Shown one piece after another: positions 14,388 to 21,428 of a stretch of DNA of 24,086 nt. Numbering within the stretch: the stretch's first letter is position 1; every line of letters begins with the position of its first letter. A program made the translations under genes and the position numbers. A model generated the notes under the pieces. It was not told where the DNA came from. It made no database searches and saw only the letters and a list, made by a program, of their open reading frames with translations. Origin of the DNA: SICV01 sp038045265 (lineage in GTDB: Archaea; Nanobdellota; Nanobdellia; Pacearchaeales; GW2011-AR1); NCBI GenBank assembly GCA_038045265.1, contig JBBSYL010000022.1, forward strand, positions 1-24,086. The letters run 5' to 3'.

Positions 14388-15194
14388 TTATGCGCCCTCC
14401 TTTGTAGTTGTTAATTTCATAATTGCTTTTTCGTGCATTCCTGCCTTTCCAATTAGAGCAGAAATTGTTTCTTTGCATACGTAAGCAAGATTGATGGCAA
14501 ATCCTCTGGCTTTTCCTATTGCATGTCTAAGTCCATCTAATGCTTCTTCCTTATTTATTTTAATACCCACATAAACTTTGTCTTCAGTAGAGTCATATGC
14601 AGCAAGTGGTTCGAATCCTACTTTCATAGGGAGAATATTTAATTTTCCAAGGACAGAAGCAACATTTGCCTTGATTATATCTCCTGCTTTAACAATTGTA
14701 TGTGACTGTTTAATAGCAAGCTTTCCCCCTTCAACAGCAACTTTCAGTCCCACTCCGCTCAGCTCAGAAATTGCAGGTCCCGGAATTAAATCAGTTGGCC
14801 CAGGCTCAACTTTTATATCTTCTAATGCAACATCTCCTGCTTTGGCTCTGGCAGGGCTTTGATTTTCTGTCAAAAGAGCAGACAATTCAAACGCATCAAG
14901 ATTTGAGAAAAATAGAGCAACATCTGCATGAATACTTTCTTTTATTTTATCTAATCCTTGTCTGTTAACTGTTTCAATGGCTCTTATTATAGAAGATTTT
15001 CTTGCTACTTTTATCTCTGCTCTCCCCCTAAGATTTTTCTTTATAGTATGAAACTGTGAGCTTGGAAGCTTTCTTGTGGATGCTATAAGTGTTGTCTTAC
15101 TGCCTTTAATTTTCGAGGCCATTTCAGCCACAATATTTTTCTTATATTCAGGTATTTCCTTTTCTCTTATCCTAACTTTCTTTTCCTTACCCAT
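14388..15194 (-). CDS. rpl10: Ribosomal protein uL10 (P0), short form
   Basis: 268 aa. The rRNA-binding domain occupies residues 1-110 and about 185-220. The archaeal insertion (GPTDLIPGPAISELSGVGLKV) lies between, then RGFAINLAYVCKETISALIGKA, a P1-binding helix. Archaeal P0 proteins are commonly around 300-340 aa, with about three P1-dimer helices and a charged tail ending in a P1-like motif. This copy stops after roughly one such helix and has no acidic GLxxLFG-like end, so it may carry fewer P1 dimers. The start overlaps the uL1 stop by one base (TAATG), implying coupled translation. It is read with uL1 and P1. Confidence 0.93.
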   Translation of the reverse strand: MGKEKKVRIREKEIPEYKKNIVAEMASKIKGSKTTLIASTRKLPSSQFHTIKKNLRGRAEIKVARKSSIIRAIETVNRQGLDKIKESIHADVALFFSNLDAFELSALLTENQSPARAKAGDVALEDIKVEPGPTDLIPGPAISELSGVGLKVAVEGGKLAIKQSHTIVKAGDIIKANVASVLGKLNILPMKVGFEPLAAYDSTEDKVYVGIKINKEEALDGLRHAIGKARGFAINLAYVCKETISALIGKAGMHEKAIMKLTTTKEGA

Positions 15195-15811
15195 TATTTA
15201 ACCTCCACAACCTTTGGCTTACTCATTGTAAGCTTGACCATTACATTTCTCACATTATCCTGTCTTATCGGTAAAACTGCGAGCAATCCGTCATAAACTG
15301 ATTTTATATTTTCGATTATCTCTTCATCTTTCATTTTTTCTGTTCCAACACTCACCTTAACGCTTGCTTCTTTAACCCTTATCTTAACCGCTCCATCTAT
15401 TTTAGTAAGTAAAACTTTTATCGCAGCGTCATTAACCACAGGCAATACTCCTAATTGAGGTGAAGGCATTTTACCTAATGGTCCCAACGATTTACCGAAA
15501 GTTGTAGCCACAGCCGGCATCAGCTTTGCTTCAGCAATGAAGAAATCATATTCTCTTATTAACTCCTTCAAGGGTTTCTTATCTTTATATTTAGGAAAAT
15601 CTGCTTTTGTTACAGTTTTTACATTGCTATTTTTTTCTTCGAAGAATCCGCACACATTTTTCTTTTTCACAACATGGGGTAAATTTATAATTGTACTTAC
15701 AGAATCTCTTTTCAAATCAAGACCCTTTAGATTTATAATTAAGTCAAAACTCTGAGTAAACTTTCTTTTCTCTTCATTCCTAAGATCTTCTATCGCTTTC
15801 TTAATTTCCAT
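15194..15811 (-). CDS. rpl1: Ribosomal protein uL1
   Basis: 205 aa, close to the usual 210-220. Landmarks are DLIINLKGLDLKRDS near residues 23-37 and the signature AVATTFGKSLGPLGKMPSPQLG with flanking rRNA contacts. The C-terminal segment IRQDNVRNVMVKLTMSKPKVVEV completes domain I. It binds the L1 stalk of 23S rRNA near the E site; in archaea it is also known to repress its own mRNA. Unlike most genes here it is not leaderless: the best TATA-like element (TTTAAA, centre 15909.5) implies a leader of about 73 bases, which folds into a hairpin (15832-15876). The classic upstream neighbours Spt5 and uL11 are not here but at 21471-22740 on the other strand. Confidence 0.95.
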   Translation of the reverse strand: MEIKKAIEDLRNEEKRKFTQSFDLIINLKGLDLKRDSVSTIINLPHVVKKKNVCGFFEEKNSNVKTVTKADFPKYKDKKPLKELIREYDFFIAEAKLMPAVATTFGKSLGPLGKMPSPQLGVLPVVNDAAIKVLLTKIDGAVKIRVKEASVKVSVGTEKMKDEEIIENIKSVYDGLLAVLPIRQDNVRNVMVKLTMSKPKVVEVK

Positions 15812-15831
15812 GATTTACTTCCCATTGTCTC

Positions 15832-15876
15832 CTACGTTATGACCCGATGTATAGAACATATCATCAAGGTACGTAG
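15832..15876 (-). promoter_or_regulatory. Leader hairpin of the uL1-uL10-P1 mRNA
   Basis: On the coding strand CTACGT pairs with ACGTAG. Inside, ACC can pair with GGT and GATG with CATC around a bulged A and a TAT/ATA tip, leaving asymmetric internal loops. The 3' arm abuts a GGAG ribosome-binding-like sequence. It is a candidate uL1 autoregulatory target; binding is inferred. Confidence 0.5.
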
Positions 15877-15906
15877 TTATCGACAAATCTTCTTGTTTTG
15901 GAGGTT

Positions 15907-15912
15907 TTTAAA
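15907..15912 (-). promoter_or_regulatory. TATA-like box A of the uL1 operon
   Basis: TTTAAA within AAGTTTAAAAACCTCC (coding strand), the same TTTAAAAACC form as before secE and spt5. It predicts initiation near 15884. Confidence 0.5.
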
Positions 15913-15921
15913 CTTTACCTG

Positions 15922-16119
15922 TCAGAAAAATATTCTCATAAGATTGCTTATAATAAACCCTACAAGGCCTATGGCTAATATTCCTACTGCCGCAACCTTG
16001 CTTACAGCCCAAAATTCCTGTTTGCTTGGCTTGCTTAATACGTGCCAAACTCTTTTTGACTGCAACATAAACGACTTTATCTTTGAAGCTATAGAAACTT
16101 TCTCTCCATTCATCTCCAT
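15922..16119 (-). CDS. secE: Preprotein translocase subunit SecE/Sec61-gamma
   Basis: 65 aa, typical of archaeal SecE. The amphipathic helix KIKSFMLQSKRVWHVLSKPSKQEFWAVSK (residues 13-41) lies along the membrane and clamps SecY. A single transmembrane helix VAAVGILAIGLVGFIISNLM (43-62) follows. The start ATG is about 26 bp downstream of a TTTAAA box that overlaps the ftsZ stop codon, so secE probably has its own leaderless transcript. In many archaea spt5 and uL11 follow directly; here uL1 follows after 110 bases. Confidence 0.92.
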   Translation of the reverse strand: MEMNGEKVSIASKIKSFMLQSKRVWHVLSKPSKQEFWAVSKVAAVGILAIGLVGFIISNLMRIFF

Positions 16120-16142
16120 AAGTTAAATTAAGTTAAGAGGTT

Positions 16143-16148
16143 TTTAAA
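16143..16148 (-). promoter_or_regulatory. TATA-like box A of secE
   Basis: TTTAAA in the coding-strand context TTTAAAAACCTC, centred about 26.5 bp before the secE ATG and lying against the ftsZ stop codon. Confidence 0.5.
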
Positions 16149-16149
16149 T

Positions 16150-17241
16150 TTACTCCTCACTACTTACATAAGCAATTCCAAGCTCGCTTTCGAGTTGCTT
16201 TTCTTTGCTCTTAGGAAAATCCGTTGAAACGCCCATTATTTGAGAACTGGTCACACCAGTAACAATTAGCAATACCCTTATCGATTTATCTAGGTCTGGA
16301 GAAATTTGTGCTCCTGAAATTATTTTTGCGTTAGAAGATATCTTTCCTCCAATTATCTCCATAACTTTTCTATATTCATCCAAAGACATATCAGGCCCGC
16401 CAGTTATGTTTACTAATGCCCCGGTCGCATTTGTTATATCTACATCAAGTAATGGGTTTTCAATTGCCTTTATTGTAGCATCGATCGCTCTCTGATTTGA
16501 ATCTGATTCTCCTATTCCTATTAAAGAAACCCCTCCATTCGACACAACAGCTTTTATATCGGCGAAATCCAAATTGACCAGACCAGCTTTAGTAATTAAT
16601 TCTGTAATACCTTTAACAGAATTTGTGAGTATTTCGTCTGCAACTTTAAACGCGGTATGTATGGGCAATTCTGGTGCAATCTCAAGTAACTTATCATTAG
16701 GAATTACAATCAACGTGTCGCACACTTCAACCATTCTTTCTAACCCATATTGCGCATTCTCTATTCTTTTCTGCCCCTCAACAGTAAATGGTAAAGTTAC
16801 AATCCCTATAGTTAAAGCGCCCTGTCTTTTTGCCATATCTGCAACTACTGGCGCAGATCCAGTTCCTGTTCCTCCTCCGAGTCCGCATGTTATGAAAACC
16901 ATATCAGCCTCAGCAAGTTTTTTCTTTATCTCCTGCTCAGATTCTTTGGCTGCTCTCTCACCTATTTTAGGATTGCTTCCGGCTCCAAGTCCGTGCGTTA
17001 ATTCTCTCCCGATTAATATTTTAGTATCTGCATTGCTGTAAAGTAAATCCTGCGCATCAGTATTAATAGCAATTATCTCACACCCTTTAATGCCTGTTTC
17101 TTTCATTCTTGAAATAGAATTTCCTCCTCCGCCCCCACATCCAACAACCTTTATTCTTGCACCTTGCTTTTGCAATAATAATTCCAATTCCTTGTCGATG
17201 TCAGTTTGCGCTCCACCCTTTTCATAGAAAAACTCAGCCAT
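16150..17241 (-). CDS. ftsZ: Cell division GTPase FtsZ
   Basis: 363 aa from the ATG at 17241. An ATG at 17256 is also in frame, but GGGGAG three bases before 17241 and a TTATAA centre exactly 25.5 bp away favour the later one. Tubulin/FtsZ landmarks are VVGCGGGGGNSI (phosphate loop), NTDAQDL, GLGAGSNP, the signature GGGTGTG at residues 122-128, and the T7-loop-type NLDFADIKAV that completes the neighbour's GTPase site. The C-terminal domain ends IAYVSSEE with little linker. It forms the cytokinetic ring under the membrane. secE follows after 30 bases in the conserved archaeal ftsZ-secE order. Confidence 0.95.
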   Translation of the reverse strand: MAEFFYEKGGAQTDIDKELELLLQKQGARIKVVGCGGGGGNSISRMKETGIKGCEIIAINTDAQDLLYSNADTKILIGRELTHGLGAGSNPKIGERAAKESEQEIKKKLAEADMVFITCGLGGGTGTGSAPVVADMAKRQGALTIGIVTLPFTVEGQKRIENAQYGLERMVEVCDTLIVIPNDKLLEIAPELPIHTAFKVADEILTNSVKGITELITKAGLVNLDFADIKAVVSNGGVSLIGIGESDSNQRAIDATIKAIENPLLDVDITNATGALVNITGGPDMSLDEYRKVMEIIGGKISSNAKIISGAQISPDLDKSIRVLLIVTGVTSSQIMGVSTDFPKSKEKQLESELGIAYVSSEE

Positions 17242-17263
17242 AATCTCCCCATGCATTATCCAT

Positions 17264-17269
17264 TTATAA
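17264..17269 (-). promoter_or_regulatory. TATA element of ftsZ
   Basis: TTATAA centred at 17266.5, exactly 25.5 bp from the start base at 17241. Confidence 0.6.
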
Positions 17270-17283
17270 GTATTGTTGTACTA

Positions 17284-17946
17284 TTATTGAGCAGAATTAC
17301 TTTTCTCTTCTATCTTTTTGCTCTCTTTCAATTCAAATCCTAATTCCTTGCCCATGAGTTGCTTAAATTTCTCGCTAAATGCTTTAGAATATGCTTCCAA
17401 TATCTTGGGACCTTTTATAATAACTTTTTCTTTTATTTCAAATTCAGGAATAAATTTAAACATTATTTCGAAAAGAGCTTCAGCCCTTTCCTTGTCTTCT
17501 TCAACCTTTCTTGCAATTGAAAACTTGTATTCCAGCTCCTTTCCAGCTAAAGGATTGTTAAAGTCTACTGTGACTCTCGCACCAGACACTGTAATTACTT
17601 TAACAAGCATATTATCTAAAGTCAACATCATTCCAGGTCGAGGCATAACTTCTTTTTCAGTAAAAGCATTCAATGGAATAATCCTCATCATGTCTTTTCT
17701 TCTCTCTCCAAACCCTTCTTTTACAGAAATTTTTACATCATAGTTCTTCCCAATTTCCTTGCCTTCAAGTGCCTTATCAAGTCCAGGCACAACCATGCCC
17801 TCGCCTATCGCAATTATTGTTTTCCAACCTTCTTTTTTCGAACCTGCATCTTTCAAATCTTCATTTATGTTGCTGTCAAAAATATTTCCATTTGCATACC
17901 CAGTATATTTGATTTCTATGAATTCGCCTTTTTTAGTTAATTCCAT
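17284..17946 (-). CDS. FKBP-type peptidyl-prolyl isomerase (SlyD/FKBP26-like)
   Basis: 220 aa. The FKBP core begins FIEIKYTGYANGNIFDSN; VVPGLDKALEGKEIGKNYDVKISVKEGFGERR gives the conserved PGLxxAL active-site helix. The flap/IF insertion domain (residues about 85-130) is followed by VDFNNPLAGKELEYKF, the closing strand seen in SlyD-like and long archaeal FKBPs. A charged, helical C-terminal domain (about 150-215) is typical of the archaeal 26-kDa class and probably aids chaperone activity. It has no signal peptide, so it acts in the cytoplasm on proline bonds in folding proteins. The gene is divergent from aIF5A and shares one central TATA box with it. Confidence 0.92.
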   Translation of the reverse strand: MELTKKGEFIEIKYTGYANGNIFDSNINEDLKDAGSKKEGWKTIIAIGEGMVVPGLDKALEGKEIGKNYDVKISVKEGFGERRKDMMRIIPLNAFTEKEVMPRPGMMLTLDNMLVKVITVSGARVTVDFNNPLAGKELEYKFSIARKVEEDKERAEALFEIMFKFIPEFEIKEKVIIKGPKILEAYSKAFSEKFKQLMGKELGFELKESKKIEEKSNSAQ

Positions 17947-17967
17947 GTTTCAGCATTATCAGTAACC

Positions 17968-17975
17968 TTTATAAA
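17968..17975. promoter_or_regulatory. Shared palindromic TATA box, FKBP/aIF5A
   Basis: TTTATAAA centred at 17971.5, the exact midpoint between start-codon bases 17946 (minus) and 17997 (plus). No second TATA box lies in the 50-base gap, so one symmetric element probably serves both leaderless genes. Confidence 0.7.
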
Positions 17976-17996
17976 TATATTTCATCCCATTGCTTA

Positions 17997-18386
17997 ATGG
18001 TTTTAAGATTAATCAATGCTACTGGCGCTAAACCCGGCACAACCTTGCTTGTTGATGGTGAAGCCTGCGTGGTAAGGTCAAATGATATAAGTAAAACGGG
18101 AAAGCATGGAGCTTCAAAATGCAGAATAGAGGCAATAAGTGTGATAACAGGAAAAAAGAAAGTTATTGCAGTCCCAGGAGATAGCAGATTCGACGTACCT
18201 ATGATTGAGAAAAGAAAGGCGCAAATATTAAACGTTAATGAAGGAAAAGCTTCAGTTATGGATTTAGAGAATTACGAAACTCTCGATCTTCCATATATAG
18301 AAGAAGTAAAAGACCAGTTGGCTCCTGAAAAACAGGTGGAATATTGGGATATAGAAGGAAAGAAAACAATAATGAGGGTTATGTAA
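17997..18386 (+). CDS. eif5A: Translation factor aIF5A
   Basis: 129 aa, the expected archaeal length. The N-terminal SH3-like domain carries SKTGKHGASK, with Lys36 as the presumed hypusine/deoxyhypusine site. The C-terminal OB domain spans about residues 70-129. It binds the ribosomal E site and helps peptide-bond formation at difficult sequences. Modification enzymes are not in the window. It is leaderless, 25.5 bp from the shared TATA box. Its stop is joined without a gap to the eL40 start (TAAATG), and the site-2 protease follows, making a three-gene operon. Confidence 0.95.
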   Translation: MVLRLINATGAKPGTTLLVDGEACVVRSNDISKTGKHGASKCRIEAISVITGKKKVIAVPGDSRFDVPMIEKRKAQILNVNEGKASVMDLENYETLDLPYIEEVKDQLAPEKQVEYWDIEGKKTIMRVM

Positions 18387-18551
18387 ATGGCTACTAAAAT
18401 ACCTATAGCCCAAATTAGATTATTTGCAAATGTATTTGTCTGCAAAGATTGCAATAAAAGAATAAGAACACAAGCACTTAGAGTAATTGCGGGAAAAATT
18501 AAGTGTCCAAGATGTGGCGGTCATGCTTTCAGACCGATCAGGAAGAAATAA
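18387..18551 (+). CDS. rpl40e: Ribosomal protein eL40
   Basis: 54 aa, short but clear: IAQIRLFANVFVCKDCNKRIRTQALRV, then KIKCPRCGGHAFRPIRKK. Four cysteines (C19, C22, C40, C43) make the zinc finger characteristic of archaeal eL40, and the basic C-terminus contacts rRNA. It begins immediately after the aIF5A stop and ends seven bases before the site-2 protease gene, so it is cotranscribed and probably translationally coupled. Its small size makes it easily missed by length-filtered gene callers. Confidence 0.93.
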   Translation: MATKIPIAQIRLFANVFVCKDCNKRIRTQALRVIAGKIKCPRCGGHAFRPIRKK

Positions 18552-18557
18552 ATAAAG

Positions 18558-19973
18558 ATGGTTAGTTTTATAGCAATAGATCTCACGTTACTTGTATTGT
18601 TTACCCTATTCGTTTTTATCTTCATTTACACAAGAAAACATAATCTTAAAAGAGAAGGATTAATTTATCTCTATCGGACAAGTCTCGGATTGAAAGCTAT
18701 TGAAAATACAGCAAGAAAATTCAAGTCAATTCTAAAACCTTTGCAATATTTAGTAATACTCTCAGGGTATATTTTGATGATCCTGATGATCTGGGCATTA
18801 TTTGCGACCTTATTCATATACATTAACCAACCAGACTCTTCACCGATATCAAAAGTTCCGGCAGTATTTCCTCTCATTCCATATTTTCCAGAATTATTCG
18901 GATTGGATTCAGTATTTCCACCTTTCTACTTTTTTTATTTCATAGTCTCAATAGCTATAGTCGCTGTTTCCCACGAATTTTCCCACGGTATTTTCGCACG
19001 GCTGAATAAAATAAAAATTCATTCCACTGGATTTGCATTTCTTGGTCCATTCCTTGGAGCTTTCGTAGAGCAAGACGAGAAGCAGATGTTGAAAGCAAAA
19101 AAATTCCACCAACTATCAATTTTGGCAGCAGGAACTTTCGCAAATGTAATTATGATGATCCTTTTTGGAATAATCCTCATCCTTTTCTTTTCTCTTGCTT
19201 TTACTCCAGCAGGATTCATATTTAATACTTACGCAACTGCTCCGATAAATATCTCCCAAATTGATTCGGTCAATGGCCAGCCAATAAGCTTATTTGATCA
19301 AGAAGATCAAGCAAATCTCTCTACAAAAGAGCTTATAGAAATAAAAATAGATAATGAAACATTTTTTGCAGATCCAGCCTTCCTTTCTTACTCCCTAGAA
19401 AATAATATAGAATATACATTAGCTTTCCAAGACTCTCCAGCATTTAATGCTCGGCTTAAAGGTGCAATAATAGAATTAGATTACACGCGAATAAATTCAT
19501 ATGATTCCCTAGTTAACACATTATCAAATCACAATCCTGGAGATACAATAAACATAAAGACAATCAATTCAACTAAAGAGATAACAGAGTATAATATTGT
19601 TCTTGGAGAAAGAGAAGGCAAATCCTTTTTAGGAATAGGTACTTATCCAAGACAATCTCGAGGTTTCATGTCTTACTTATTCAATTTATTCACACAATTC
19701 AAAGATCCAAACATTTACTATGAATCGAACATAGGAGTTTCAGGTCAATTCATTTATGATTTATTATGGTGGATTGTTATTATTAATTTGCTTGTAGCAT
19801 TATTTAATATGTACCCCGCAGGAATACTTGATGGCGGTAGATTTTTGATGCTTACTCTTTGGGGAATTACAGGAAGCAAGAAGATAGGAGAAAAATCTCT
19901 AAACGTTATGACCTGGCTTCTATTGGCCATAATAGCAATAATGATGGTTCGATGGGTCTTTGCTTTCTTTTAG
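18558..19973 (+). CDS. Site-2 protease family membrane zinc metalloprotease
   Basis: 471 aa. An N-terminal membrane segment (residues 3-24) and another near 62-90 precede the catalytic helix IAIVAVSHEFSHGIFA (HExxH at 139-143). The second zinc-site motif NMYPAGILDGG starts near residue 417, where Asp425 is the third ligand. Between them lies a soluble PDZ-like region (about 230-375) that would gate substrate access. It resembles S2P/RseP intramembrane proteases, which release membrane-tethered regulators. No obvious substrate is adjacent. It is read with aIF5A and eL40 and followed by a separately promoted small membrane gene. Confidence 0.9.
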   Translation: MVSFIAIDLTLLVLFTLFVFIFIYTRKHNLKREGLIYLYRTSLGLKAIENTARKFKSILKPLQYLVILSGYILMILMIWALFATLFIYINQPDSSPISKVPAVFPLIPYFPELFGLDSVFPPFYFFYFIVSIAIVAVSHEFSHGIFARLNKIKIHSTGFAFLGPFLGAFVEQDEKQMLKAKKFHQLSILAAGTFANVIMMILFGIILILFFSLAFTPAGFIFNTYATAPINISQIDSVNGQPISLFDQEDQANLSTKELIEIKIDNETFFADPAFLSYSLENNIEYTLAFQDSPAFNARLKGAIIELDYTRINSYDSLVNTLSNHNPGDTINIKTINSTKEITEYNIVLGEREGKSFLGIGTYPRQSRGFMSYLFNLFTQFKDPNIYYESNIGVSGQFIYDLLWWIVIINLLVALFNMYPAGILDGGRFLMLTLWGITGSKKIGEKSLNVMTWLLLAIIAIMMVRWVFAFF

Positions 19974-19977
19974 CAAA

Positions 19978-19987
19978 TTTTATATAG
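19978..19987 (+). promoter_or_regulatory. TATA element of the 56-aa membrane gene
   Basis: TTTTATATAG, with TTTATATA centred at 19982.5, exactly 25.5 bp before the ATG at 20008. Confidence 0.6.
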
Positions 19988-20007
19988 TATAAAACTTATA
20001 GACTATT

Positions 20008-20178
20008 ATGGAGAAGAAAACCCTCGGTTGGACTGGAATAATTTTAGGAATAATTGTTGCTGTTCTTGGTTGGAATAGTTTTCCTGACGCAATTAGCGGA
20101 GGATACATGAGCTTTGTAGGCTATATCTTAATTATAATAGGAATAATTTTACTTTTCCTTTCAAATTCTAAAAAATAA
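20008..20178 (+). CDS. 56-aa two-helix membrane protein
   Basis: A short gene supported by a perfectly spaced TATA box. It encodes a basic start (MEKKTLGW), a membrane helix TGIILGIIVAVLGW, a short loop NSFPDAISGGYMSF, a second helix VGYILIIIGIILLFL and a short lysine tail. Both termini probably face the cytoplasm. No family is recognised. It lies just downstream of the site-2 protease and could be related to it functionally, but there is no direct evidence. Its stop is immediately followed by the stop of the convergent gene. Confidence 0.65.
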   Translation: MEKKTLGWTGIILGIIVAVLGWNSFPDAISGGYMSFVGYILIIIGIILLFLSNSKK

Positions 20179-20532
20179 TTAGCTCAGCCACTTAATTCCT
20201 TCTTTTGTAAACACAACTATCTTTACCCCTACCGGTGTGTTTAGTAAAGCAGATAACAAAGCCATATGTTCTTTTCCATTTCCAGAAGCAAGAGAAAGAG
20301 AAACCTCAAAATCTCCACTTAATTCTTTTTTCAGCTTTTCTTGCATTTGTTCTTTCATGTCTATTAAAGATTTTTCAGAACTAATGTTTATAACTTTGCA
20401 CTTACCATTTGTCGGAAAATCTTCCTTGCTTGATTTAATAATTATTGCTCTTTCATATTCTAATCTATTTAACAAAGCAGTAACCTGCCCCCAATTTTCT
20501 TTATCCTCTCCAACAAAAGCAACAAATTCCAT
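20179..20532 (-). CDS. Rossmann/CARF-like small protein
   Basis: 117 aa. The pattern is a beta-alpha nucleotide-type fold: FVAFVGEDKENWGQVTALLNRLEYERAIIIKS opens it. The C-terminal SLSLASGNGKEHMALLSALLNTPVGVKIVVFTKEGIKWL resembles the strand-Gly-loop-helix of CARF and related ligand-sensing domains (compare TGGTK..A). The fold assignment is by eye and tentative. It is divergent from a winged-helix gene across one shared TATA box, a pairing that recalls CARF-HTH regulators such as Csa3 split into two polypeptides. No CRISPR array or cas gene is in the window. Confidence 0.55.
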   Translation of the reverse strand: MEFVAFVGEDKENWGQVTALLNRLEYERAIIIKSSKEDFPTNGKCKVINISSEKSLIDMKEQMQEKLKKELSGDFEVSLSLASGNGKEHMALLSALLNTPVGVKIVVFTKEGIKWLS

Positions 20533-20554
20533 TGAATCTGTTGAGGAATTAGAT

Positions 20555-20560
20555 TTATAA
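20555..20560. promoter_or_regulatory. Shared palindromic TATA box, CARF-like/winged-helix pair
   Basis: TTATAA centred at 20557.5, the exact midpoint between start-codon bases 20532 (minus) and 20583 (plus). This is the same 51-base geometry as the FKBP/aIF5A pair. Confidence 0.7.
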
Positions 20561-20582
20561 CTCTTATTGTGCTTGGATGATT

Positions 20583-21026
20583 ATGGTTAAAGAGACACAT
20601 TTGGGAGAAATTATTCTTAGAAGATATGAAAAACCATATGAAATGTCCGATAGAGAGTTAATGAAAAAAGTTTGTCTTTCTCTCGGCTTGTTACAACCAG
20701 GAGACTCAAGAGATATAATCGTAGATATAATGTTCATTCTTGAAGAAGCAAGAAAAAACAAATCCTGGCTTTCTTCCTTTGAAATCAGAGACAAAGTTGA
20801 ACAATTCAGAAAAGATAATTCTCTTGAAAGCAGGGGCCTCGCAGAATCAAATATAAGAAGGCAATTGAAACGCCTTCAGGATTCAATGATAGTCGATAAA
20901 AAGGAAAACAAATACCGCATTTCAGAATTTGAATCTCTTTCATATATCTTTCACAACAAGATAGAAAAGTTTCTCCTTCCACAAATAATGGAAAGAGTCA
21001 AGGAATATTTGGGGAAGTTGGAATAA
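20583..21026 (+). CDS. Winged-helix DNA-binding protein
   Basis: 147 aa from the ATG at 20583. An in-frame ATG at 20577 exists, but 20583 is exactly 25.5 bp from the shared TATA centre. The central part (about residues 60-115: SSFEIRDKVEQFRKDN...GLAESNIRRQLKRLQDSMIVDKKENKYRISEF) reads as a winged helix, with recognition helix ESNIRRQLKRLQ and wing KKENKY. The N-terminus has a helical segment. The C-terminal helices (FHNKIEKFLLPQIMERVKEYLGKL) could dimerise. It is probably a transcription regulator, perhaps of itself and the divergent partner. The next gene follows after one base. Confidence 0.7.
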   Translation: MVKETHLGEIILRRYEKPYEMSDRELMKKVCLSLGLLQPGDSRDIIVDIMFILEEARKNKSWLSSFEIRDKVEQFRKDNSLESRGLAESNIRRQLKRLQDSMIVDKKENKYRISEFESLSYIFHNKIEKFLLPQIMERVKEYLGKLE

Positions 21027-21027
21027 A

Positions 21028-21312
21028 ATGACTAAAGAAGAAGAGCAAACAGAAGTATATAAAGTAAAAAGAGGAGGAATAGTGAGAAACGTATATGATG
21101 CCGTCGTTGTAACCTTAAAACCAAAACAAATTCTAGAAATGAACGGCGCTGAAGGATATGGAGTGTTTAGAGTAGGGAGGTGCAATGTAAAACTAAGTTA
21201 TGTTCCAACAAGGAAGAGGATTGAAATTACTGGAAGCCCAGAAGAAAGAAGAAGAACAAGAACACTAATTGAAAAGATGGCTGATGTAACCTTAAAGATT
21301 AGGCGAGATTAA
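21028..21312 (+). CDS. Small basic protein, possibly KH-like
   Basis: 94 aa. After an acidic start (TKEEEQTE) it alternates strands and a helix: GGIVRNVYDAVVVTLKPKQILEMNGAEGYGVFRVGRCNVKLSYVPTRKRIEITGSPEERRRTRTLIEKMADVTLKIRRD. The final strand-turn-helix with many arginines resembles KH-type or other small RNA-binding folds, but no GxxG is seen, so the assignment is weak. It starts one base after the winged-helix gene's stop (TAA-A-ATG) and is cotranscribed with it. Function unknown. Confidence 0.6.
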   Translation: MTKEEEQTEVYKVKRGGIVRNVYDAVVVTLKPKQILEMNGAEGYGVFRVGRCNVKLSYVPTRKRIEITGSPEERRRTRTLIEKMADVTLKIRRD

Positions 21313-21344
21313 ATTATTTACACAAAGCCTCATGACAAGAAAAC

Positions 21345-21354
21345 TTTAAAAACC
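21345..21354 (+). promoter_or_regulatory. TATA-like box A of spt5-uL11
   Basis: TTTAAAAACC, identical to the boxes before secE and uL1. It predicts initiation near 21374-21375, right at the first leader hairpin. Confidence 0.55.
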
Positions 21355-21375
21355 CCATTTCCTCAGTTTCACCAT

Positions 21376-21428
21376 CTACTTCTTAGATACTAATGGAGTA
21401 GTGAGCACTTTGGCTTTAGTAGCAAAGT
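21376..21428 (+). promoter_or_regulatory. Two consecutive hairpins in the spt5-uL11 leader
   Basis: Hairpin 1 (21376-21401): CTACTTC/GGAGTAG with one G-U pair, continuing TTAG-ATA-CTAA after a bulged T. Hairpin 2 (21407-21428): ACTTT/AAAGT and GCT/AGC with a bulged G and loop TTAGT. The first begins within a base or two of the predicted transcription start. An A/G-rich stretch and the ribosome-binding GGAG follow. Confidence 0.5.

Noticed and set aside
14380..14478. Longer start of P1
   Set aside because: The extra 33 residues come from the uL10 gene in another frame; P1 proteins begin with the MEYVYGALLLHK helix.
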